Positions 1-8,917 are shown, counted from the stretch's first letter. The stretch: 64,000 nucleotides of DNA from Yoonia sp. I 8.24 (GCF_022096995.1 NZ_JACXGQ010000001.1:186001-250000); one strand, 5' to 3'. Notes: generated from the sequence alone by a model not told the origin. Numbers and translations: made by a program.

Positions 1-75
<75 letters not shown>

Positions 76-83
76 CTGCAGCC

Positions 84-112
84 CCTATAGCCCGGCTATC
101 ACGCCCCTGCAA
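84..112 (-). promoter_or_regulatory. sigma-70-type promoter of tRNA-Arg
   Basis: On the minus strand TTGCAG (112-107) and TATAGG (89-84) are separated by 17 bases. The -10 box ends 8 bases before the first base of the tRNA, the expected distance for a tRNA promoter. The rest of the gap up to the end of sufS (113-257) shows no further gene. Confidence 0.55.
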
Positions 113-257
113 CGGGCAATCATCACGAACTTGACTGGGTGGCGTCGGAATTGAGCCGCGCACTGTATTAGATACCTAGATGTCCTTTGTCGATTTGGGC
201 AACATCGTCAGCGATTTCCGCGTTTTGGCCCTAAGAAAACCGCCAACGTCCGCGTCG

Positions 258-1481
258 TCAGGCAAAAAGATCGTGACAAAGCTCAAGCGCTTCAACCAGC
301 GCGTCGACCTCTTGTGGCGTGTTATACATCCCAAATGAGGCCCGGCATGTGGCCCCGACGCCCATATGTTCCATCAGTGGCATGGCGCAATGGGTCCCGG
401 CCCGTACGGCCACGCCTTTTTTGTCCAACACGGTTGAGATGTCATGCGCATGGGCCGCGCCTTCAATTGTGAACGAAAAAATCGCCCCTTTTGTCGCGGA
501 TTGGCCCTGAATATTGAGCCAATTCAGCCCGTCTAGCCGCTTGCGGGCATAGGTGCATAGCTGCGCTTCATGCGATGCAATCTGCGCCATCCCAACACCT
601 GTCATATAGTCAAGCGCAGCCCCAAAGCCGATGGTTTGCACGATGCCCGGTGTGCCCGCTTCGAACATCATCGGCGGATCATTATAAACAACCGCATCGC
701 GCGATACTTCGCGGATCATGTCCCCGCCGCCCATAAAGGGCTGCATTTCGGTCATCCGCTCTGGCGTGACATAGATCGCCCCGGACCCCGAGGGGCCATA
801 TAGTTTGTGGCCTGTGATAGCATAAAAATCGCAACCGATATCGGACACATCGACGGGCATATGCACGGCCGCTTGCGACCCATCGACCAAGACGGGCACA
901 CCTTTGGCGTGGGCACCGGCGGTAATCGTTTTCACATCAACCACTGTCCCTAAGACATTCGACATATGGGTTACGGCGGCCAATTTTGTTTTGGGGCCAA
1001 TCGCATCGATGAATTTTTGCGGATCAAGATCCCCATTGGCATCCACATCAACCCATTTAATGGACACACCCAAACGTTCGCGCAAAAAGTGCCAGGGCAC
1101 GATATTTGCGTGATGCTCCATGATCGACAGCACGATCTCGTCGCCTGGCTGCATCCGTGGCATTGCCCAGGCATAGGCCACCATATTGATGCCCTCTGTC
1201 GTGCCCGAATTAAAGATGATGCTATCCTCGGACGGCGCATTCAAGAATTTTGCGACCTTGCCGCGCACGGCTTCGTAGCGATCCGTCGCCAAATTGCTGA
1301 GATAATGCAGCCCGCGATGCACATTGGCGTATTCTTCGGCGTAGCCACGCGTGATCGCATCGATCACGACCTGCGGCTTTTGCGCTGAGGCCCCGTTATC
1401 CAGATAAACCAAGGACTTACCATTGACCTCGCGCGATAGAATTGGAAAATCTGCGCGTATCTTTTGGACATCAAAGCTCAT
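258..1481 (-). CDS. sufS: SufS cysteine desulfurase (group II)
   Basis: This is a PLP enzyme that removes sulfur from cysteine as a persulfide for Fe-S cluster assembly on the SufBCD scaffold. At 407 residues it has the full family length. Lys226 in ITGHKLYGP is the expected PLP Schiff-base lysine, and Cys365 in RAGTHCAMP is the catalytic persulfide cysteine, almost the same numbers as in E. coli SufS. The start overlaps the stop of the upstream membrane-protein gene by ATGA, so the two are translationally coupled. It is the last gene of the suf operon here. No SufE, SufU or SufT gene follows, although DUF59/SufT and an A-type carrier commonly do so in related bacteria; the gene is followed directly by a tRNA. 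Confidence 0.96.
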   Translation of the reverse strand: MSFDVQKIRADFPILSREVNGKSLVYLDNGASAQKPQVVIDAITRGYAEEYANVHRGLHYLSNLATDRYEAVRGKVAKFLNAPSEDSIIFNSGTTEGINMVAYAWAMPRMQPGDEIVLSIMEHHANIVPWHFLRERLGVSIKWVDVDANGDLDPQKFIDAIGPKTKLAAVTHMSNVLGTVVDVKTITAGAHAKGVPVLVDGSQAAVHMPVDVSDIGCDFYAITGHKLYGPSGSGAIYVTPERMTEMQPFMGGGDMIREVSRDAVVYNDPPMMFEAGTPGIVQTIGFGAALDYMTGVGMAQIASHEAQLCTYARKRLDGLNWLNIQGQSATKGAIFSFTIEGAAHAHDISTVLDKKGVAVRAGTHCAMPLMEHMGVGATCRASFGMYNTPQEVDALVEALELCHDLFA

Positions 1482-2065
1482 GTCATATCTCCGGAAGGGG
1501 TTATGCCCAACAGCGCCATCATCACGACGACTGCAATAATTGTACCGATCATCGCAATGATCAGCGTGATCGTCGCTTTGCCCAGCGACGCAAACCCATG
1601 TAAAACATTAACAAAGTTAACTGTGCACCAGAACAGCGCAACCAACGCGCCAATTCCTAACAAAACCGCAAGCGTCGGACTGATCAGCATCAAAAAAATC
1701 TGGGCGACGTCGATTGTCAGACCTACGGCCTGCAACCAAATCACAGCAGTGAGAGCCCCGTCGAAATCGCCAGCACCGCCGAGCATTCGCCCCGCACGCG
1801 CAATCGCAAATGCCATTGCAAACATACTGCCCGCGATCAAAATCGTCAGGGTAATGGGCGTCACATAAACGGCATCCTCGATCGGTGGCGGCGACAGCAT
1901 ACTCACGATGGCGAGCAACATCAAATTGATGATCGCGACGACAATCACCCCCTGCACTAGGGTCGGCCGCGCAAAGCGTTCAGACAACACCCGTTCCGCC
2001 ATATCCGCAGGGGCGTTCAACGTGGCGCCCACCGCGTGCAACCAACCTTGCAACGTGATATTCAT
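1478..2065 (-). CDS. Yip1-like integral membrane protein, second of a pair
   Basis: This is a 195-residue hydrophobic protein with about five membrane helices (near residues 35-57, 68-90, 105-130, 132-155 and 163-188). The layout and the glycine-rich helices resemble the Yip1 domain family, whose bacterial members have no proven function. It overlaps the upstream paralogue-like gene and downstream sufS by four bases on each side (ATGA), so it is clearly expressed with the suf operon. Genes of this type often sit between sufD and sufS in Rhodobacterales. A role in Fe-S assembly is only inferred from position. Confidence 0.75.
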   Translation of the reverse strand: MNITLQGWLHAVGATLNAPADMAERVLSERFARPTLVQGVIVVAIINLMLLAIVSMLSPPPIEDAVYVTPITLTILIAGSMFAMAFAIARAGRMLGGAGDFDGALTAVIWLQAVGLTIDVAQIFLMLISPTLAVLLGIGALVALFWCTVNFVNVLHGFASLGKATITLIIAMIGTIIAVVVMMALLGITPSGDMT

Positions 2066-2562
2066 GACTTTTCAGACTCAATCATGCATTGGATCCAGAT
2101 AAACACGAATACCGCCGCCCAAATTGCGCCGACGACCAAAGATTGTGTGCCCGGCCCGATAAACCCGCGCACCAAACCGTGCAAAAGCAGCAATGGTGTC
2201 GTCGACAAAAGCGCCCAAAACAGCGAAAGGCGCGCCGTATACCAATTCCCCTGCCCGCCCATCAAGCGTGCGAGCAAGCGCGCAACCGCTGCCACCCCGT
2301 ATAAAGCCAGCGGCAACATGATCACGACGGCATAGAACGTATAGGTCATCATGCCTTCGAAATTGATCTCGGGCGGCCAAGGGGACGGCTCAAATTCATT
2401 CGCAATGCGCGAAAGCCGGGGCCACTGCGCCACGAAGATCAAGAAACAGGCGATCATCACAAATGCGACGGCGCGATCTTCGCGCCGTCCCTGATCCAAT
2501 AGCCCGCGGATCACAGCACGTGGCGCGCGCCATGTGCGGACGATATCAGCGGTAAGCGCCAT
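2062..2562 (-). CDS. Yip1-like integral membrane protein, first of a pair
   Basis: This 166-residue protein has a short cytosolic N-terminus carrying RAVIRGLLDQGRREDRA, followed by about four membrane helices (near 32-50, 75-100, 108-130 and 135-158). Like its downstream neighbour it looks Yip1-related. Its ATG shares one base with the sufD stop (TGATG), and its stop overlaps the next start by four bases. Two adjacent membrane proteins of one fold suggest an old tandem duplication or a heteromeric pair. The function is unknown, and the link to Fe-S assembly is operon context only. Confidence 0.75.
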   Translation of the reverse strand: MALTADIVRTWRAPRAVIRGLLDQGRREDRAVAFVMIACFLIFVAQWPRLSRIANEFEPSPWPPEINFEGMMTYTFYAVVIMLPLALYGVAAVARLLARLMGGQGNWYTARLSLFWALLSTTPLLLLHGLVRGFIGPGTQSLVVGAIWAAVFVFIWIQCMIESEKS

Positions 2563-3848
2563 CAGCTATGCCGCGCCAGCCAGCCTTCAAGCCGATCACG
2601 CAGTTCCTCGGCCAATGCCGGGTCCGCGATTTCGTCAAGCGCTTCGGCCATAAACGACAATGTCAGCAGGTTGCGCGCGACATTCATCGGCACCCCACGC
2701 GAGCGCAGATAAAACAGCGCGGTTTCATCAATCGCGCCCGATGTTGACCCATGCGAACACGCGACATCATCTGCGTAGATTTCCAGCTCTGGCTTGGCCA
2801 AAAACTGCGCATCCTCATCCAGCAAAAGCGACTGGCTAATCTGATAGCCGTCCGTTTTCTGCGCATCCGCTTTGACAAGAATCTTGCCTTGGAAAACGCC
2901 GGTCGCCCCGTTGCGCAGCACCTTTTTGAACACTTGGCGGCTTTCGCCGTTCAGCGCATCATGGGTGATGAACACAGTGTCATCATGGTGAAAATCTTTG
3001 CCGTCGCCGACGCAAACACCTGCGACATGGGCGATTGCATCGTCACCGATGATATCAAGCACACATTCATTACGCGTCATCACGCCGTTCACTGTCATGG
3101 TAAACGACTTGAACGTTGATTCCGCGCCTACCCTTGCAAAACAATGGGTTACAGTCCGACGCTCATGGTCACGGCCCTGTGTGCGGACATGGTGGAATGC
3201 ACCGGTATCCGCGATATCAACTTCAAGGCAGCTAGAAAAACGCGCAGCACCGGGACCGGTTTCAAGCAATGTGATCTCTGCGCCCGCGTCAACCTTAACC
3301 AGATTGTGCAGGATCGCATCAGAGGTTTCATCGGCATGCAGGTAGGAAATATGAACAGGCTTGCTGACTTTGCCCGTCGCATGAATCACGATGCCATCGG
3401 TAGCTAAGGCTGTGTTCAAAACAGCCAACGGACGCTCAACCGGCGTTTGCCCACGTGTTTCAAGCACGCCGTAAAGCTCTTTGGCCCAGTGAATATCCGC
3501 CGCCATCGCATCAGACAGACGCATGATTTCAATGCCTTCACCTGCAAGCGCATCAGACGCATCTGCATCAAACACACCGTCAACAAAGACGATTTCTAGC
3601 CGGTCGGTGTCGCCAAAGAGCGGTGCCTCTTGTGCATCAAACAGCGCCGCTTTGGGGGCGGTCACTGCGGTCAGATCGGATGGATCCGTATATTTCCAAT
3701 ATTCATCACGCTTTGACGGCAGGCCCATGGCACGCAACCGCGTTAACGCATCCGCGCGCGCGGCCTGCGCCCATGCCGCACCCTCAGGCAGGGTCACCCC
3801 GGCCAAGCGCGCCTCTGTGGCGTCGGATTTGAGTTTCGCAATCGCCAT
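2562..3848 (-). CDS. sufD: SufD, Fe-S cluster assembly scaffold subunit
   Basis: SufD joins SufB and the ATPase SufC in the SufBC2D scaffold, where clusters are built before transfer to apoproteins. The 428-residue length is normal. The C-terminal core shows the typical SufD/SufB beta-helix signature near ILVKADAQKTDGYQ and ADDVACSHGSTSGAI. In the latter the conserved histidine (SHGST) is the residue known to matter at the SufB-SufD interface. The start codon shares one base with the sufC stop (TAATG). The N-terminal third is variable, as usual in the family. Confidence 0.95.
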   Translation of the reverse strand: MAIAKLKSDATEARLAGVTLPEGAAWAQAARADALTRLRAMGLPSKRDEYWKYTDPSDLTAVTAPKAALFDAQEAPLFGDTDRLEIVFVDGVFDADASDALAGEGIEIMRLSDAMAADIHWAKELYGVLETRGQTPVERPLAVLNTALATDGIVIHATGKVSKPVHISYLHADETSDAILHNLVKVDAGAEITLLETGPGAARFSSCLEVDIADTGAFHHVRTQGRDHERRTVTHCFARVGAESTFKSFTMTVNGVMTRNECVLDIIGDDAIAHVAGVCVGDGKDFHHDDTVFITHDALNGESRQVFKKVLRNGATGVFQGKILVKADAQKTDGYQISQSLLLDEDAQFLAKPELEIYADDVACSHGSTSGAIDETALFYLRSRGVPMNVARNLLTLSFMAEALDEIADPALAEELRDRLEGWLARHS

Positions 3849-4603
3849 TAGGACACCTCTGCCAGAATGTCAGCGTAGCCGTTATTTTCAACTTCAAGCG
3901 CCAACTCAGGGCCGCCGGTTTTAACTATTTTGCCATCTGCCATGATGTGCACAACGTCGGGTTTGATGTGATCCAGCAAACGCTGGTAGTGCGTAATCAC
4001 AAGGAAGGACCGCCCTTCTGAGCGCAGCGCATTCACGCCTTCGGCCACAAGCTTCATCGCATCAACGTCAAGACCGGAATCGGTTTCATCCAAGATGCAC
4101 ATCTTAGGTGTAAGCATCGCCATCTGCAGGATTTCGTTGCGCTTTTTCTCACCGCCGGAAAAACCAACATTGACCGGGCGTTTCAACATATCCGCGTCAA
4201 TTTTCAGGTCTTTGGCTTTGGCGCGTACTTCCTTAAGGAAATCGCCAGCGCTCAATTCCTCTTGGCCGCGTGCCTTGCGTTGCGCGTTCACAGCAGTCCG
4301 CAAGAACGTCATATTGCCAACACCGGGAATTTCGACCGGGTATTGGAACGCAAGAAACAAGCCCAAGGCAGCACGCTCTTCCGGATCCATATCCAGCAGG
4401 TCATCACCTTCCAGCAGCGCGCTGCCGTCGGTGACTTCATAGCCATCTTTCCCTGACAACACATAAGACAGCGTTGATTTACCAGACCCGTTTGGCCCCA
4501 TGATCGCATGCACCTTGCCGGTTTCAACCGTCAGGTCCAATCCCTTTAGGATTTGCTTATCTTCATCTTCAAGTTTGACCTTCAGGCCTTTGATTTCCAG
4601 CAT
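3848..4603 (-). CDS. sufC: SufC, ABC-type ATPase of the SUF machinery
   Basis: SufC hydrolyses ATP to drive conformational change in the SufBC2D scaffold. It has 251 residues with Walker A MGPNGSGKST (residues 35-44), signature VGFSGGEKKR and Walker B CILDETDSGLD, which is the SufC-specific variant of the D-loop region. The ATG at 4603 is preferred because AAGGA stands eight bases upstream and the protein then begins MLEIKGLKVK as in the family. A longer frame reaching 4708 would add 35 non-conserved residues. The 160-base leader holds two hairpins, so sufC may have its own regulation. Confidence 0.96.
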   Translation of the reverse strand: MLEIKGLKVKLEDEDKQILKGLDLTVETGKVHAIMGPNGSGKSTLSYVLSGKDGYEVTDGSALLEGDDLLDMDPEERAALGLFLAFQYPVEIPGVGNMTFLRTAVNAQRKARGQEELSAGDFLKEVRAKAKDLKIDADMLKRPVNVGFSGGEKKRNEILQMAMLTPKMCILDETDSGLDVDAMKLVAEGVNALRSEGRSFLVITHYQRLLDHIKPDVVHIMADGKIVKTGGPELALEVENNGYADILAEVS

Positions 4604-4655
4604 ATTTATTCCTTCGACATAGCGGCACGTCCCCGTGCACAAGAGGTGACGCGAC

Positions 4656-4727
4656 CGCGCGAAACGCGCGCCGCAATTCGTGAATTTTGATAAGGTAGGC
4701 CAGCACAAAATGCCCCAGCCGGGGCAT
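4656..4727 (-). terminator. two hairpins in the sufC leader, the upstream one attenuator-like
   Basis: On the minus strand a perfect 7-bp stem ATGCCCC-GGCT-GGGGCAT (4727-4710) is followed at once by TTTT, the form of a weak intrinsic terminator. A second stem CGCGCG-TTT-CGCGCG (4670-4656) lies closer to sufC. They stand between a membrane-protein gene and sufC inside the operon. Partial termination or mRNA end protection is plausible; neither is proven. Confidence 0.4.
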
Positions 4728-4763
4728 GGCGCGTGCGATCATTGTGACGAAACGGTCTTGCGT

Positions 4764-5282
4764 CTAGTTCGTGCCCAACGCGTAAACGTTGCCCTGAATA
4801 ACGATGGACTGCACTTTGGTTGTCGCTTGAATTTCGGCGACATATTCCGGCGTGTAGATTTTGCTCATCAGATCTGGCCACTTCCAGATCAGATTGTGCC
4901 CGGTAACCATCATCACACACAGGCCCGCAACTTGACCCAGACGACCAATCAGTTGACGCCGCTGCATCAAGGCTGAAAGAATCAGCACCAACCAAAGCCC
5001 GACCAGAAGATCGGTAAAGGTGACCACGGAATTGCCGCCCGATAGCCCAAAATACCGCACGCGCAGAACTTGCGCGCCGAACATCGCGGTGCTGCCTATC
5101 ACCATAGAAACAAGGAAAGCCGACATCGCTTCGTTGGATTTTGACGGCGGCTTTTCGATCTTGGCGCGCGTGACCCGTTTGGGGATGTGCATCTGCAAAT
5201 CGGGATCGTAATAGGAATTGTTGCGCGGATTTTTGATGCGCTTGATGCGCGCATTGAAATCCGTTTGCCCCATATTCGCCAT
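4764..5282 (-). CDS. small membrane protein encoded in the suf operon
   Basis: This 172-residue protein has a basic, soluble N-terminal third (QTDFNARIKRIKNPRNNSYY) and then three likely membrane helices (near residues 57-77, 88-106 and 113-132), followed by a short polar C-terminus. I do not recognise a named domain. A hypothetical protein at this place, before sufC, is common in Rhodobacterales suf operons, so it is probably a native operon member. The ATG at 5282 has AAAGG nine bases upstream and is preferred over an in-frame TTG at 5315. The function is unknown. Confidence 0.75.
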   Translation of the reverse strand: MANMGQTDFNARIKRIKNPRNNSYYDPDLQMHIPKRVTRAKIEKPPSKSNEAMSAFLVSMVIGSTAMFGAQVLRVRYFGLSGGNSVVTFTDLLVGLWLVLILSALMQRRQLIGRLGQVAGLCVMMVTGHNLIWKWPDLMSKIYTPEYVAEIQATTKVQSIVIQGNVYALGTN

Positions 5283-5438
5283 GATGCGATACCTTTGCCA
5301 CCAGTTGATCGCCAAAGCGTGCCAGCAAACTGCGGCAACTTCTGGGCGGCGCGGTGACGGTTGATGGGCGAATGAAGCCTTTCATACTTGTCGTAGAAAC
5401 AATGCCCAGGCTGATTTGGCTTGGAGACATAGGACCAA

Positions 5439-6242
5439 TCATTGCTTTGCCTCTTTCATTTGCGTGGCCTTCAAGGCTGTTCGTATCCTGCTCCAAACAA
5501 CAGGGCGCTTAGGAACTAGCATAAAATTTTCATTCGCGCGGTAGCGACGGAACTGACCAGCAACGCGATAGCCATTCTCTTTGACCCATTCAAAAAATGC
5601 ATCAGCGTTTTCGTTATCGACTTCTACAAATATCCTAGGGCGAGAGCGTTCAATAGTTTCAAATAGACCTGCCAAGACTTTTAACTCCATGCCCTCGACA
5701 TCAATCTTGATCATATCGAAATCGCGCCCATCTGAGATAGTATCCGCTGTAACAAGTTGCAAATCCCCGCCTTCCAGCGCGACTTTACCGCCACCAATGT
5801 TTCGTGAATGAAATCGGATCGTCGCAGAATCGCAACTTTCCGACGAGACTCCAAGACCAAGCCAACTATCATCAACAACGCCATCTACTTGATTTAGAAC
5901 CATATTTGTACGAAGTGTCTGAAACGCTTCGGGGTTTATCTCTACCGGGACGACGCTACGTGCTCGCAAAAATTTTGCTACATACAGGGAGTGGTTTCCT
6001 ACATTTGCACCAATATCAAAAAACCGCCCACCAATCGGAAAGTACTGCTTAATGAGGTCGAGTTCTTCAGTTTCGTAAAACGTTCCGGATAGGTGATGGC
6101 GCTGAATAGCGTCACGCGGTTCTGTAACGGCAAAGAAAACCGCCTCCCCGTGTACACGACACCGCACGATCTCGGCCGCTGGTGACACAAATGTAGCCAG
6201 CGATGTCGTTGATACTGTTCTAGCCGATACAGCAGAGCTCAT
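5439..6242 (-). CDS. FkbM-family SAM-dependent methyltransferase
   Basis: The 267-residue protein carries the Rossmann SAM-binding motif FFDIGANVGNHS (about residues 74-85), the acidic motif VPVEINPEAF, and the FkbM hallmark MIKIDVEGMELKVL. FkbM proteins O-methylate sugars or secondary metabolites; the substrate here cannot be told. AAGG stands eight bases before the ATG. The gene sits between sufB and the operon's membrane protein, where it has no obvious role. Its sequence is visibly richer in A/T and uses different codons from its neighbours, which suggests recent acquisition. It leaves sufC and sufD downstream without breaking any recognisable gene. Confidence 0.88.
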   Translation of the reverse strand: MSSAVSARTVSTTSLATFVSPAAEIVRCRVHGEAVFFAVTEPRDAIQRHHLSGTFYETEELDLIKQYFPIGGRFFDIGANVGNHSLYVAKFLRARSVVPVEINPEAFQTLRTNMVLNQVDGVVDDSWLGLGVSSESCDSATIRFHSRNIGGGKVALEGGDLQLVTADTISDGRDFDMIKIDVEGMELKVLAGLFETIERSRPRIFVEVDNENADAFFEWVKENGYRVAGQFRRYRANENFMLVPKRPVVWSRIRTALKATQMKEAKQ

Positions 6243-6292
6243 ATTCTTACCTTAATTCTTTGCAGATGGCACTTCCACTAGACGCAAACGAA

Positions 6293-7816
6293 CTAACCTA
6301 CAGACCCTTCCAATGAGATCGCGACGAGCGCTTGCGCTTCCATTGCGAATTCCATTGGTAGCGCTTGTAGCACTTCTTTACAGAACCCGTTCACAACCAA
6401 TGCGACGGCTTCTTCTTCGTCCATTCCGCGCGCGCGGCAGTAGAACAGCTGTTCATCGTCCACCTTGGATGTGGTTGCTTCGTGCTCAACCCGGCTGCTG
6501 TTATTTTTGACTTCGATGTAGGGTACGGTGTGCGCGCCGCATTTGTCGCCGATCAGCAAGCTGTCACATTGCGTGTAGTTGCGTGAATCCTTGGCTTTGG
6601 GGTGCATGGAGACAAGGCCACGGTAGGTGTTTTGCGCCTTGCCCGCTGAAATCCCTTTGGACACGATCCGCGACTTGGTATCTTTTCCCAAGTGCACCAT
6701 CTTCGTGCCGGTATCGGCCTGCTGCATGTTGTTGGCGATGGCAATTGAATAAAACTCGCCTTGGCTTTCGTTGCCACGCAGGATGCAGCTTGGATATTTC
6801 CATGTCACAGCAGAACCGGTTTCGACTTGGGTCCACATGATTTTTGACCGATCACCACGGCAATCCGCACGTTTGGTTACAAAGTTATAGATCCCACCAA
6901 CGCCGTTCTCATCTCCGGGGTACCAGTTTTGAACGGTCGAATATTTCACTTCGGCATCTTCTTCGATGATGATCTCAACCACAGCGGCGTGCAGCTGGGC
7001 CGTGTCACGTTTTGGCGCGGTGCAGCCTTCGAGGTAGGACACATAGCTGCCTTTATCGGCAATGATCAGCGTGCGTTCAAACTGACCAGTATTTTCAGCG
7101 TTTATGCGGAAATAGGTCGACAGTTCCATCGGGCAGCGCACGCCGGGCGGTACGTAAACAAACGACCCATCTGAAAAGACCGCTGAATTCAGCGTGGCAT
7201 AGAAATTGTCCGACGGCGGCACAACGGTCCCGAGATATTTCTTGACCAACTCAGGGTGCTTTTCAATCGCTTCCGAAATCGAGCAAAAGATCACGCCTGC
7301 TTTTTCCAACTCTTTTTGGAACGTGGTGCCCACAGAAACGGAATCAAACACCGCATCAACCGCAACTTTGCGCCCTTCCGCGGGGATATCTTCGGCGCCT
7401 TCGACACCAGCAAGGATCATCTGCTCTTTAAGAGGAATACCCAGTTTCTTGTAGGTCTCCAAGAGTTTCGGGTCCACCTCATCCAGCGATTTTGGCTTTT
7501 CTTCCATGCTCTTGGGGCGGGCATAATAGTAGATGTCTTGGAAATCGATATCAGGGTAATCGACCATCGCCCAAGTCGGCTCTTCGATCTGCTCCCAACG
7601 TGCAAAAGCAGATAGACGCCAGTCGGTCATCCATTCAGGTTCGTTGTTTTTGCCGGAAATCAGTTTCACGATATCCGTGTTCACACCCTTTGGGGCGTAA
7701 TCCATCTCGATCTCGGTATTCCAGCCGTATTTATAGGTCCCCGATAGCTTGGAAACTGCATCTACGGTTTCTTGATCAACGCCATCTTTGACTTCTACGT
7801 CTTTGATATCCGACAT
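6293..7816 (-). CDS. sufB: SufB, Fe-S cluster scaffold subunit
   Basis: SufB is the core scaffold protein that accepts persulfide sulfur and assembles the nascent cluster with SufC and SufD. It has 507 residues, normal for the family. Conserved blocks seen include [29 protein letters not shown] with the sulfur-path cysteine, [17 protein letters not shown], and the C-terminal [20 protein letters not shown]. The ATG at 7816 is chosen because GAGAGG lies seven bases upstream; the open frame to 7942 is non-conserved. Only ten bases separate it from the preceding desulfurase gene, so the two are cotranscribed. Confidence 0.97.
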   Translation of the reverse strand: MSDIKDVEVKDGVDQETVDAVSKLSGTYKYGWNTEIEMDYAPKGVNTDIVKLISGKNNEPEWMTDWRLSAFARWEQIEEPTWAMVDYPDIDFQDIYYYARPKSMEEKPKSLDEVDPKLLETYKKLGIPLKEQMILAGVEGAEDIPAEGRKVAVDAVFDSVSVGTTFQKELEKAGVIFCSISEAIEKHPELVKKYLGTVVPPSDNFYATLNSAVFSDGSFVYVPPGVRCPMELSTYFRINAENTGQFERTLIIADKGSYVSYLEGCTAPKRDTAQLHAAVVEIIIEEDAEVKYSTVQNWYPGDENGVGGIYNFVTKRADCRGDRSKIMWTQVETGSAVTWKYPSCILRGNESQGEFYSIAIANNMQQADTGTKMVHLGKDTKSRIVSKGISAGKAQNTYRGLVSMHPKAKDSRNYTQCDSLLIGDKCGAHTVPYIEVKNNSSRVEHEATTSKVDDEQLFYCRARGMDEEEAVALVVNGFCKEVLQALPMEFAMEAQALVAISLEGSVG

Positions 7817-7826
7817 GTTTATCCTC

Positions 7827-8861
7827 TCAGGCGGCCCGAAGCCGCGCCCGTTTTTGTGTCCAAGCCTGCACAAAGCGCATGACTTCATCTTCTGTTGTGT
7901 TGACCCCGAGCGACACGCGAAGCGCGCTTGCTGCAGCATCACTATCCAATCCTAACGCGCCCAAAACCCGGCTGGTCTTCACCTTGCCAGATGAACAAGC
8001 AGAGCCGGCCGACACGGCAAAGCCGGCCAAATCCATCGCCATCACTTGGGTTTCACCCTTCCAGCCAGGTGTCGCAAAACAACTGGTGTTGGGTAATCTG
8101 TTCGCGTCTTTCCCGACGAAAATAGTATTCTTTTCGGCGGTCTCAATGGCCTTTTCTAGAATATTTCTAAGTTGTGCAACCCGTTCCCATTTTCCGGCTG
8201 CTAAATCGGCCTGTGCTGCGGTCACCGCAGCCCCCATTCCGGCAATCGCAATCACGTTTTCAGTGCCCGAACGGCGGCCCATTTCCTGACCACCACCCTT
8301 GATTTGTGCCGCAACATCAGTGCCCGCAGGGAAAATCAACGCGCCAACCCCGGCCGGACCGCCAAACTTATGGGCGGATAGAAACACCATCTGTACGCCC
8401 GACCATGCAAAAGCGAATGGCACCTTGCCAAACCCTTGGGTGATGTCGCTCACTGCTAACCCGGCAGGCAAATCCTGCACGATCCCGGTTTCAGAGTTCG
8501 CCAATTGCAACACCGATTCTGACGGATTATCAACAACGGCCAAACCGTCGCGCAGGCCCAACACCGGATCGATCCACGCATGGACCGCATCATGTTCAAC
8601 TAGCGTGCCCCTTAATCCGCGGCCCGCCAGCGCCAGCGCCGCCGCCTCTGTCGCACCCGATGTAAACACAACATCGGCCCCGGTCGCGCCAACCGCCTCA
8701 GCAACCTGCAATCGCGCCTTTTCAACAATCGCCTTAGCCGCGCGGCCTTCGGCGTGCACGGATGACGGGTTGCCGACGACATCCATCGCCGCAATCATCG
8801 CCGCACGCGCCTCAGCACGCAAAGGGGTGGTCGCATTATGATCGAGATAAGTTCTTAACAT
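7827..8861 (-). CDS. IscS/NifS-type cysteine desulfurase (group I)
   Basis: This 344-residue PLP protein is a second desulfurase in the same operon. It begins [13 protein letters not shown], has the PLP lysine Lys165 in [13 protein letters not shown], the block [15 protein letters not shown], and the catalytic loop [12 protein letters not shown] with Cys289. These are marks of group I (IscS/NifS) enzymes, unlike the group II SufS at the other end of the operon. It is shorter than E. coli IscS (404 residues), as is common for Rhodobacterales members. It lies directly after iscR. Division of labour between the two desulfurases is unknown. Its leader holds a 13-base motif also found before rsmA. 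Confidence 0.92.
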   Translation of the reverse strand: MLRTYLDHNATTPLRAEARAAMIAAMDVVGNPSSVHAEGRAAKAIVEKARLQVAEAVGATGADVVFTSGATEAAALALAGRGLRGTLVEHDAVHAWIDPVLGLRDGLAVVDNPSESVLQLANSETGIVQDLPAGLAVSDITQGFGKVPFAFAWSGVQMVFLSAHKFGGPAGVGALIFPAGTDVAAQIKGGGQEMGRRSGTENVIAIAGMGAAVTAAQADLAAGKWERVAQLRNILEKAIETAEKNTIFVGKDANRLPNTSCFATPGWKGETQVMAMDLAGFAVSAGSACSSGKVKTSRVLGALGLDSDAAASALRVSLGVNTTEDEVMRFVQAWTQKRARLRAA

Positions 8862-8870
8862 ATCATCTTG

Positions 8871-8914
8871 CCAAAAATACTCCGGGGGAGGCCGCAGGCC
8901 GGGGGCAGCGCCCC
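8871..8914 (-). repeat. copy 1 of a dispersed leader motif plus GC-rich hairpins
   Basis: Read on the minus strand, this gap between iscR and the desulfurase gene holds GGGGC-GCT-GCCCC and GGCC-TGC-GGCC stems. They are followed by the 13-mer GGAGTATTTTTGG, which ends nine bases before the ATG. The identical 13-mer occurs at 33292-33304 on the plus strand, thirteen bases before the rsmA start. The T run after the GC-rich stems could also act as an attenuator. Confidence 0.55.
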
Positions 8915-8917
8915 ACT

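Noticed and set aside
4606-5496. 296-residue minus-strand open frame
   Set aside because: It overlaps the suf membrane-protein gene and the FkbM stop in another frame, has an unnatural residue composition and matches no family; the shorter genes in the other frame have ribosome sites and membrane helices.
8157-8172. Second Irr-box-like palindrome TAGAA-TAT-TTCTA
   Set aside because: It lies inside the coding region of the desulfurase gene and encodes conserved-length protein; no promoter is near, so it is probably chance.
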